64,000 bases of DNA from CAMLHU01 sp049680185. Its GTDB lineage: Bacteria > Gemmatimonadota > Gemmatimonadetes > Gemmatimonadales > GWC2-71-9. Below the pieces are notes generated by a model that did not search any database, had not been told where the DNA came from, and saw only the letters and a list, made by a program, of their open reading frames with translations. Below, in pieces: positions 57,727-64,000 of the stretch. Location of the stretch: the NCBI GenBank assembly GCA_049680185.1, contig JBAUHI010000027.1:62001-126000 (forward strand), read 5' to 3'. Position numbers and translations under genes: made by a program. The first letter of the stretch is position 1. Each line of letters starts with the position of its first letter.

Positions 57727-59090
57727 CCAGGGCCGTCGTGGTGCTCGCCTGCGGCGCGTTGGTGGCGGCTCCGCTCGCCGGGCAGGGGCCCGCGCCGGCC
57801 GACGGCCACTGCCTGCTGTCGATCGACCACGTCTCCCGGGCCACCCACCAGATCCCGAATCCGGACGGGACGTCCAACTATTTCCTGGGCGGCGATGTGC
57901 GATTGAGCTGTCAGGGCACCGACGTCCGGATGGCAGCGGACAGCGTGGCGGCATTCAACGACCTCAAGGTGACCTACTTCCTGGGCCACGTCCGGTACGA
58001 CGACTCCAGCATCGCGATGACGGCCGACAACGGCACCTACCTGAAGGACGGCGAGCGGTGGGAGGCGCGCGGCAACGTGGTCACCCGCAACACCGGGAAC
58101 GGATCGACGTTGCGGGGCCCCTCGCTCGACTACATGCGGGCCATCGCCGGCATCCGCGACACCGCGGAGATGTATGCGACCGGCCGCCCCCGGGTGGAAT
58201 ACGTCCCGACCGACTCCAGCGGCAAGCGCCAGGAGCCTTACGTCATCTACGCTGATCGGGTGCGGTTCCGCGGCAACGACCAGGTGTTCGGTGGCGGGTC
58301 GGTGACGGTGGATCGCTCCGACCTCTCCGCCAAGGGGGACTCGCTCCGGCTCGACACCGGGCCAGGGCAGGACGGTGGGTTGTATGCGCGCACGACGAGC
58401 GGCGCGGAGATCGACGGGAAGGGGTCCTCGAACTTCACCCTCACCGGCAAGCGGATCGATCTGTCGCTCACCAAGAATGAACTGACCGGGATCCGCTCGA
58501 CCGGGCGCGCCCACGCGGTCGATCCGGATTGGGATCTGGTGGCGGATACCATCGACCTGCACCTGAAGGATCAACACCTGGTGGCCACGTTCGCTTGGGG
58601 AGACAGCCTGCGACCCCGCGCCGTCTCACCCGGTCGGGACATTATCGCCGACTCCCTCGCGATCGATACGCCGGACCAGGTCCTTACCCAGGCCCGAGCC
58701 TTCGGGTCGGCCTGGATCGGCGGCGCCGTCGATTCCGTGACCCACCAGCGCGACCAGCTCTGGGGCGACACGGTCGTCGCCGATTTCGTGTCGCGCGACT
58801 CCGCCGGCAAGAAGCAGTCGGTGCTCTCCCGTGTCGAGGCGCGACACAACGCCCGTTCCTACCACCTGCTCGCGTCGACGGGTACGTGCCCCGGATCTCC
58901 GGTGAGCTACATCCGCGGCGGCCAGATCGTGCTGTTCTTCCGCGCCGACGAGAACGACCTGGACCGGGTCGTGGTGCACGACAAAGTCGACGGCGTGCAG
59001 ATCGAGCCGGTCTGTGCACCTCCGGATTCGACCCATGCCGACTCGCTCCGGGCCGATTCGGCGCGAGCCACACCGCGGCGGAAGTCATGA
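57723..59090 (+). CDS. lptA: OstA/LptA-like LPS transport protein, enlarged
   Basis: A secreted 455-residue protein with signal peptide 'VVVLACGALVAAPLAGQ'. The mature part repeats the OstA-fold pattern: 'YFLGGDVRLSCQGTDVRMAA', 'YFLGHVRYDDSSIAMTADNG', 'WEARGNVVTRNTGNGSTLRG', 'VFGGGSVTVDRSDLSAKGDS'. It is more than twice the length of E. coli LptA (185 residues), as if several jellyroll units were joined, so it could span more of the periplasm by itself. A soluble Asp/Ser/Arg-rich tail ends it. The position between lptC and lptB supports the role. An alternative is an LptD-N-terminal-like protein. Confidence 0.8.
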   Translation: MTRAVVVLACGALVAAPLAGQGPAPADGHCLLSIDHVSRATHQIPNPDGTSNYFLGGDVRLSCQGTDVRMAADSVAAFNDLKVTYFLGHVRYDDSSIAMTADNGTYLKDGERWEARGNVVTRNTGNGSTLRGPSLDYMRAIAGIRDTAEMYATGRPRVEYVPTDSSGKRQEPYVIYADRVRFRGNDQVFGGGSVTVDRSDLSAKGDSLRLDTGPGQDGGLYARTTSGAEIDGKGSSNFTLTGKRIDLSLTKNELTGIRSTGRAHAVDPDWDLVADTIDLHLKDQHLVATFAWGDSLRPRAVSPGRDIIADSLAIDTPDQVLTQARAFGSAWIGGAVDSVTHQRDQLWGDTVVADFVSRDSAGKKQSVLSRVEARHNARSYHLLASTGTCPGSPVSYIRGGQIVLFFRADENDLDRVVVHDKVDGVQIEPVCAPPDSTHADSLRADSARATPRRKS

Positions 59091-60244
59091 TCGACCTGTT
59101 GCCGGACGGACTGGCCGGTGCCGACCCCGCGCTCGCGGTGGCGCTCGAAGCGCTCGTCCGCGTGGGCAGTGCCGAGGGCCAGGTAGACCTCACGGCGTTG
59201 GTGGCCGCGTTCCGGGAGGGCTATGCCGCGGTGGACCCCGAAGGTGGGGTCGGTCAGGTCGACCTGAGCGGCGACCAGATCCGCGATACCCTCATCCGGT
59301 CGATCCTCCCCCGGCTGGTCGATGCGGAATGGATCGCGTGGGATCCCGGGCACCAGGTCGCGTCCGCGACGTCCCGGTGGTGGCCGGCGGCGGCCGCGGA
59401 CCGGGAGTCCGCTGCATCGCAGCTTCGCACGACGGCACGAAGCGGATTCCGGCGCGACAGCGGGCACGGGCCGGTGGTGCTGGAGCGGCCGAGCGTGCTG
59501 TGCGGTCGAGGGCTCATGAAGTCGTTCAAGCGCCGCGCCGTGGTCAATGACGTGAACATCGAGGTCGGCCAGGGAGAGATCGTGGGCCTGCTCGGTCCCA
59601 ACGGCGCCGGGAAGACCACGACGTTCTACCTGCTCACCGGCCTCATCTTGGCGGATGGCGGGCAGGTGACGCTCGATGGACGGGACATCTCACGGGCGCC
59701 GATGTACGAGCGGGCCCGTGCGGGCATCGGGTACCTGGCGCAGGAGCCGTCGATCTTCCGGCGCCTCTCGGTCGAGGACAACGTGATGGCGGTGCTCGAG
59801 ACGCTGCCGCTGCCACTGGCCGAGCGCCAGCGCCGCCTCGAGACGATGCTGGACGAGCTGTCGATCAAGCACCTGCGGCACAGCAAGGCCTACTCCCTCT
59901 CCGGCGGCGAACGGCGCCGGTTGGAGATCACCCGCGCGCTCGTGACCGGCCCCAAGTTCATGCTGCTCGACGAGCCGTTCGCGGGTGTCGACCCGATCGC
60001 GGTGCACGACATCCAGACCATCGTGGCCGGCCTCCGGCATCGGGGCATCGGCGTGCTGATCACCGATCATAACGTGGAGCAGACGCTCGATATCGTCGAT
60101 CGGGCATACATCATGTTCGAAGGAAAGGTCCAGGTCGAGGGCTCCGTGCGAGACCTGGTCTTCGACGACCGGGTGGCCCAGCTCTACTTCGGTCCGACGC
60201 TCACCGGTCGTCTGCGCGCCCGCCTGGCGGAGCGGACCGGATGA
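59087..60244 (+). CDS. lptB: LPS export ABC transporter ATPase LptB with N-terminal extension
   Basis: The cytoplasmic ATPase that powers LPS extraction from the inner membrane. The C-terminal 250 residues match LptB: Walker A 'LLGPNGAGKTTTFYLLTGLI' (from about 168), 'GIGYLAQEPSIFRRLSVEDN', signature 'YSLSGGERRRLEITRAL', Walker B 'FMLLDEPFAGVDPIAV' and the H-loop in 'VLITDHNVEQTLDIVDRAY'. Residues 1-132 are an extra domain absent from the usual 241-residue protein. It includes 'DQIRDTLIRSILPRLVDAEW' and 'IAWDPGHQVASATSRWWP', helical with a possible winged-helix tail. The ATG at 59087 overlaps the lptA stop, so the extension is probably translated; a start near 59470 would give a standard LptB. 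Confidence 0.93.
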   Translation: MIDLLPDGLAGADPALAVALEALVRVGSAEGQVDLTALVAAFREGYAAVDPEGGVGQVDLSGDQIRDTLIRSILPRLVDAEWIAWDPGHQVASATSRWWPAAAADRESAASQLRTTARSGFRRDSGHGPVVLERPSVLCGRGLMKSFKRRAVVNDVNIEVGQGEIVGLLGPNGAGKTTTFYLLTGLILADGGQVTLDGRDISRAPMYERARAGIGYLAQEPSIFRRLSVEDNVMAVLETLPLPLAERQRRLETMLDELSIKHLRHSKAYSLSGGERRRLEITRALVTGPKFMLLDEPFAGVDPIAVHDIQTIVAGLRHRGIGVLITDHNVEQTLDIVDRAYIMFEGKVQVEGSVRDLVFDDRVAQLYFGPTLTGRLRARLAERTG

Positions 60245-61704
60245 AGGGCGGGCTCTCCCAGCACGCGAGCCTCCGGCAGGATCTCCGGATCAATCCCCGC
60301 CTCTACCAGGCGATGGATCTCCTGTACATGCCGATGATGGACCTGCAACAGCACCTGAAGCAGGAACTGATGGCCAACCCGTTCCTCGAACTGCTCGAAC
60401 CCGAGGACGAGGAGCGCCCCGAGGAGACCCAGGCGGAGCAGAAGGAAGAAGCGCAGAAGGAGGACGAAATGGACTGGGAGGAGATCCTCCTCAACGGATT
60501 CGACGTCGGCGGCGCCCAGTCCTCCGCCTACGAGCAGCGGGAATACACCGAGCCGGTGTCGGTGGACCAACGCGACCTCGACGACCACCTCCGCGATCAA
60601 CTCGACCTGCTCGAGCTCACGCCGCGGCAGCGCCTCCTGGCGGAAGAGTTCCTCGGCGCCCTCGGTGATGACGGATATGTGCACGGGACCGTGGAAGAAT
60701 CGGTGGCGAGCGCCAACGAACTGCTGACCGAACGGACGGCGGTGGTCGAGGATGCCGGTCGCGCGGTGGCGGACGTGCCGTCGTTCACGCTGGCGGAGGG
60801 CGAAGAGATGCTCGCCATCTTCCAGCGGCTCGACCCACCCGGTGTCGGCGCCCGCGACCTGCGCGAGTGCATCCTCCTGCAACTGGCCGATCGGGGCCTC
60901 AAGGACTCCCTCTCCTATCGGCTGGTGGCCGAGGCATTCGCGGATGTCGCGGCGCACAAGTGGACCGACCTTGCGCGCCGCTTCGAGGTCGAGCCGGCGG
61001 CCGTCCAGGCGGCGGCCGACCAGCTGGCCAAGTTGGATCCGAAGCCGGGGCTGCGGTATTCCGCGCAGCCCGACGGCTATGTGATCCCCGACCTGATCGT
61101 CGACAAAGTGGACGGGCACTACCGGGTGACGCTCAATGACTCCGGCGTACCCCGCCTGCGGCTGAGCCGCGCCTACCAGGAGGTCGCGCGGGACAAGAAG
61201 GGGATGGACGCGGAGCAGAAGGAGTTCATCTCGACCAAGCTCAACAGCGCCCAATGGATGATCCAGGCCATCGAGCAGCGCCGCCAGACGATGCTCAAGG
61301 TGATGAACTTCATCGTCGACCGGCAGCGCGAGTTCTTCGAGAAGGGCGTGGAACAACTGAAGCCGCTGACCCTGCGGGAAGTGGCCGACGTGATCGACAT
61401 GCACGAGTCGACGGTGAGCCGCGTGACCAACGACAAGTACGCCCAGACCCCCCGAGGGGTCTTCCCGCTCAAGTACTTCTTCTCGAGCGGCCTCGGCACC
61501 ACCACGGGTGAGGACGCCAGTGCCCGGGCCATCCGCGCCAAATTGCAGAAGATGGTGGCCGAGGAGGACACCGGCGATCCGCTCACCGACCAGCAGGTCG
61601 TGCACCAGTTCCAGGAGCAGGGCGTCCAGATCGCTCGCCGCACGGTGGCAAAGTATCGCGACCAGCTCGGCATCCTACCCGCGCGGATGAGGAAGCGTGT
61701 ATGA
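60241..61704 (+). CDS. rpoN: RNA polymerase sigma-54 factor
   Basis: Sigma-54 directs RNA polymerase to -24/-12 promoters that need AAA+ activators. The 487-residue protein has region I ('GLSQHASLRQDLRINPRLYQ', less Gln-rich than usual), an acidic region II (about 55-85), the core-binding region III ('FQRLDPPGVGARDLRECILL'), the helix-turn-helix 'LTLREVADVIDMHESTVSRV' and the RpoN box 'ARRTVAKYRDQL' near the C-terminus. The lptB-rpoN order is also seen in Proteobacteria. Overlaps lptB and the glycosyltransferase gene by four bases each. Confidence 0.95.
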   Translation: MKGGLSQHASLRQDLRINPRLYQAMDLLYMPMMDLQQHLKQELMANPFLELLEPEDEERPEETQAEQKEEAQKEDEMDWEEILLNGFDVGGAQSSAYEQREYTEPVSVDQRDLDDHLRDQLDLLELTPRQRLLAEEFLGALGDDGYVHGTVEESVASANELLTERTAVVEDAGRAVADVPSFTLAEGEEMLAIFQRLDPPGVGARDLRECILLQLADRGLKDSLSYRLVAEAFADVAAHKWTDLARRFEVEPAAVQAAADQLAKLDPKPGLRYSAQPDGYVIPDLIVDKVDGHYRVTLNDSGVPRLRLSRAYQEVARDKKGMDAEQKEFISTKLNSAQWMIQAIEQRRQTMLKVMNFIVDRQREFFEKGVEQLKPLTLREVADVIDMHESTVSRVTNDKYAQTPRGVFPLKYFFSSGLGTTTGEDASARAIRAKLQKMVAEEDTGDPLTDQQVVHQFQEQGVQIARRTVAKYRDQLGILPARMRKRV

Positions 61705-62627
61705 CCACCTCGACCATCGATGTGAGCCTGTTGGTGCCGGCCAAGGACGAGGCCGAGAATCTCCCCGAGTTCATTCGCCAGTGCGGCGCTGAACTGGGAC
61801 GGCACGGGTCCACATTCGAGGTGATCGTCGTCAACGACGGCTCGACCGATGGCACCACTGCGGTGCTCAAGGAGCTTGAAGCCGCTCATCCGTTCCTCCG
61901 GACCGTGACCCATCGGCGGCAACGCGGGATCGCCGAGGCGCTGCGGTCCGCAGGCGAGGTGGCCCGCGGCCGGGTCCACGTCTTCTATCCTGCCGACCTG
62001 CAGTACCTCCCGGCCGATGTGCCCGCCCTGGTGGCGCCCGTGCTGGAAGGTCAGGCCGACATCGTCACCGGCACCAAGCAGGGGAAGTACGAGAAGGCGT
62101 TCGTCTCGGCGGTGTACAACGCGCTCTGCCGCTGGCTGTTCGGGGTGCGCGTGACCGACCTCAACTCCGTCAAGGCATGGCGCCCCGAGGTGATGGCCAA
62201 CGTGCCGTTCCGCCCTGACTGGCATCGGTTCATGGTGGTCATTGCGGCGGCCGAGGGCTTCCGCCTGATGTCGGTGCCTGTGCCGCTCCATCCACGTCAC
62301 GCCGGCGTGTCGAAATTCGGGTGGAAGCGGATCCCGGTCGGTGTGCTCGACCTGCTGTCGGTCTGGTTCCAGCTCCGCTTCGGGCGTAAGCCCATGCTCT
62401 TCTTCGGAGTGGCTGGGGCCATCCTGTTCGCGGTGGGATTCCTGGCGGGGTTGGTGGCGCTGGTGCTCCGGTTCGGCTACGGGGTCGGGTTCCGGCCGCT
62501 CCTCAACCTGGTCGAGACGATGGTCATCACCGGCACGGTGCTGTTCGCAGGCGGGTTCGTCGGCGAGATGGTGGCGGGGGTGCGGGAGGATGTGCGGGAG
62601 TTGCGGCGGCGTCAGCAGGGCGAATGA
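61701..62627 (+). CDS. membrane-linked glycosyltransferase family 2 (dolichol-phosphate-sugar synthase-like)
   Basis: A 308-residue GT2 protein with a cytoplasmic GT-A domain (about 1-220) and two C-terminal membrane helices (about 231-260 and 270-295). The domain has 'VSLLVPAKDEAENLPEFIRQ', 'VIVVNDGSTDGT' and 'SVKAWRPEVMANV'. At the metal site the family's 'DADLQ' reads 'YPADLQ', keeping the second Asp but losing the first. The layout fits enzymes that move a sugar to a lipid carrier such as undecaprenyl phosphate. It ends the kds-lpt run, so an LPS or lipid-modification role is likely, but the substrate is unknown. Confidence 0.85.
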   Translation: MTTSTIDVSLLVPAKDEAENLPEFIRQCGAELGRHGSTFEVIVVNDGSTDGTTAVLKELEAAHPFLRTVTHRRQRGIAEALRSAGEVARGRVHVFYPADLQYLPADVPALVAPVLEGQADIVTGTKQGKYEKAFVSAVYNALCRWLFGVRVTDLNSVKAWRPEVMANVPFRPDWHRFMVVIAAAEGFRLMSVPVPLHPRHAGVSKFGWKRIPVGVLDLLSVWFQLRFGRKPMLFFGVAGAILFAVGFLAGLVALVLRFGYGVGFRPLLNLVETMVITGTVLFAGGFVGEMVAGVREDVRELRRRQQGE

Positions 62628-62643
62628 TCAGCGTCGGCCGAGC

Positions 62644-63708
62644 TCAGTCGGGCGATGTTCGACCATCTCTCGGAAGCCGGATCCCATACCGCCCGATGAA
62701 CGTTGCCAACTCCTCGGTGAGCAGGGATCCGCTCACGCTTCGGGTCCGGCCCGCCAGATCGAGCCAATGCGCACCGGCCTTCCGAAGCGCCGTGACCTCG
62801 TCGGGGCGGAGCGCTTCTTCCGACAGGAGTGTTTCTCCCGTGCTCACGTGGCCGAGCGGCATTCCGGTGTGACGCCAGTGCAGCCGGAACGAGCGGCGAT
62901 CCCGGTGGTAGGTCCGGGGTGTGCCCGGGTCGATCCTGGTGCCGCAATCGATCACGTACCGGTCGAACTCCACCATGATCTCGGCCACCTTCGCCGCGCG
63001 GGCCGCGGCGTCCATCGCGGGGGGGAACTGCGGAGCCGACCGGATCACCTTGGCCGGCGTTCCGACCGCCAGGCTCCGAGGCGGAATGGTCCCGCTCACG
63101 AGGGAGTTGGCGCCGATCACGCTGCCATCGCCGATGTTGGCGCCAGGCATGAGGAACACCCGCCACGGCAGCCAGACGCTCGCGCCGATCGTCACGGGTT
63201 CATAGGTGGCCGGATAGCCGTCCAGCACGTTGAGCCACGCGCCGTGGGTAAAGATGAGGCAGTGGCCGCCGATCCCGGTGTCGTCACCGATGGTCACCGG
63301 CTTGGTGGGATTGATGTTGGTCGATTGCAGGATGATGGTGCGGCTGCCGAGGCTGAACCGTGATTCGGGCAACTGGGGCCCGCCCACGAAGACCTGCTCG
63401 CGGATCCGGGCATCCTCTCCAATCTCGATGACAGGGCAGGAGAGGTAGCTCATCGTGCCGATGCTCGAATGGCGCCCGATCCGGATCCGGCGACCTTGCA
63501 CCACCGCCAGCACCCCGATCTCCACGTGATCATCGAGCTGGACATCGTCACCCACGACCGCGGAAAAAAGTGAGAGCTTGACCCCCTTGCCGATGCGGTA
63601 ACCGCGCAGCACGCGGTAGGCCAGGACCTTGAGGGGGCCCGGCATCCAACCGAACAACACCAGGTGCCGCCACGGAATGCGGTGCTGGGGGATCAAGGAG
63701 CTGGGCAT
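62644..63708 (-). CDS. left-handed beta-helix (hexapeptide) acyltransferase
   Basis: A 354-residue protein with many hexapeptide turns ('VEIGVLAVVQGRRIRIGRHS', 'PVIEIGEDARIREQVFV', 'VTIGASVWLPWRVFLMPGAN', 'IGDGSVIGANSLVSG'), forming the prism of O-acetyltransferases. The likely catalytic His lies in 'CLIFTHGAWLNV', and 'SLAVGTPAKVIR' is the usual end of the helix. A C-terminal domain of about 120 residues (235-354) has no match I recognise. Such enzymes acetylate sugars of LPS, capsule or antibiotics. The gene converges on the glycosyltransferase gene with 16 bases between stops. Confidence 0.85.
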   Translation of the reverse strand: MPSSLIPQHRIPWRHLVLFGWMPGPLKVLAYRVLRGYRIGKGVKLSLFSAVVGDDVQLDDHVEIGVLAVVQGRRIRIGRHSSIGTMSYLSCPVIEIGEDARIREQVFVGGPQLPESRFSLGSRTIILQSTNINPTKPVTIGDDTGIGGHCLIFTHGAWLNVLDGYPATYEPVTIGASVWLPWRVFLMPGANIGDGSVIGANSLVSGTIPPRSLAVGTPAKVIRSAPQFPPAMDAAARAAKVAEIMVEFDRYVIDCGTRIDPGTPRTYHRDRRSFRLHWRHTGMPLGHVSTGETLLSEEALRPDEVTALRKAGAHWLDLAGRTRSVSGSLLTEELATFIGRYGIRLPRDGRTSPD

Positions 63709-63822
63709 GGGGACGCGTTCGAGCGCGCGGAGGATGGTGGGAAGGCAGGCGCCAACGGGCAGCCCAAGGGTAGTCCGCGCGGCCGCTTCGCGTCAAGCGC
63801 TGCGTTCGAGGTCTGGCGCGGC

Positions 63823-64000
63823 GTGATCCGCCTTCCCGAGGCCTCCGAGCGCTCGTCCGAGGCGGAGTTGGGGCTCCGTCTGCTCGTTGATGCCTCCCGC
63901 GTGGTCCCGGTCGACGAGGCCGTCACCGGTGTGACCGTGCTGGAGCTGCACAACGAGCCCGCGAGCGACCTGCTGCGCACCGGCGGCCCCATCGAGACGG
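63823..64000 (+). CDS. possible partial gene at the right edge (unidentified)
   Basis: An open frame that runs off the window, possibly starting at GTG 63823. The translation ('LGLRLLVDASRVVPVDEAVT', 'VTVLELHNEPASDLL') has the balanced composition of a real protein, unlike the Arg/Ser-rich shadow frames around it. The frame is open further upstream to the acyltransferase start. No family is recognised from about 60 residues. Confidence 0.35.
   Translation, partial: MIRLPEASERSSEAELGLRLLVDASRVVPVDEAVTGVTVLELHNEPASDLLRTGGPIET

Noticed and set aside
63693..63992. 99-codon minus-strand frame at the right edge
   Set aside because: Ser/Arg/Pro-rich with no motif; the plus-strand frame across the same bases looks more protein-like.

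Overview
The window is GC-rich, gene-dense bacterial chromosome, with about 60 protein genes and almost no spacer DNA. I see no tRNA, rRNA, CRISPR array, insertion sequence or prophage. The genes describe a respiring, LPS-making diderm: a 14-gene NADH dehydrogenase cluster, a three-subunit succinate dehydrogenase with a single five-helix cytochrome b, futalosine-pathway menaquinone genes (mqnE, mqnA, mqnC), KDO synthesis and LPS export genes, secreted proteases and outer-membrane barrels. Together these fit Gemmatimonadota or a relative. That placement is an inference from gene content and style; no marker gene settles it.

Layout. 1-1948: the 3' end of moaA, a dienelactone hydrolase-family gene and trmL. 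2176-10642: an outer-membrane protein on the minus strand, then mdh, sdhC-sdhA-sdhB, a beta-barrel protein and a surface lipoprotein. 10769-15655: a secreted M28 carboxypeptidase facing a secreted M1 aminopeptidase across a strong hairpin, then dcd. 15860-29852: nuoA to nuoN in standard order. 29932-37265: a phosphohexomutase, a divergent UPF0182-like membrane protein, then arcC-sucC-sucD and ndk. 37334-43226: a DUF177 gene, rpmF, plsX, fabH, fabD, fabG, acpP, fabF. 43302-49455: a KirBac-type potassium channel, mqnE-mqnA-mqnC, ispF, a DedA protein and xerD. 49456-52376: a looser stretch with a DinB-family gene, an AT-rich island, two unknown exported or membrane proteins and trpG/pabA. 52449-62627: kdsB, pyrG, kdsA, kdsC, kdsD, lptC, lptA, lptB, rpoN and a glycosyltransferase. 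62644-63708: a minus-strand hexapeptide acyltransferase. The right edge may cut an unidentified gene.

How the genes work together. mdh, sdhCAB and sucCD are TCA-cycle steps. NADH and succinate electrons pass through Nuo and Sdh to menaquinone made by the mqn pathway. The fab cluster supplies acyl chains, and the kds/lpt operon makes KDO and moves LPS to the outer membrane. Gene ends commonly overlap by 1-4 bases (ATGA, GTGA, TGATG), which implies translational coupling throughout.

Points that stand out. Three spacers carry degenerate tandem repeats with a seven-base period but unrelated units. At least three genes have sigma70-like promoters placed so close to the start codon that the mRNA should be leaderless or nearly so. 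The DedA gene seems to start at CTG. LptB carries an unexplained N-terminal extension of about 130 residues. MqnE has a CX5CX2C cysteine motif in place of CX3CX2C.
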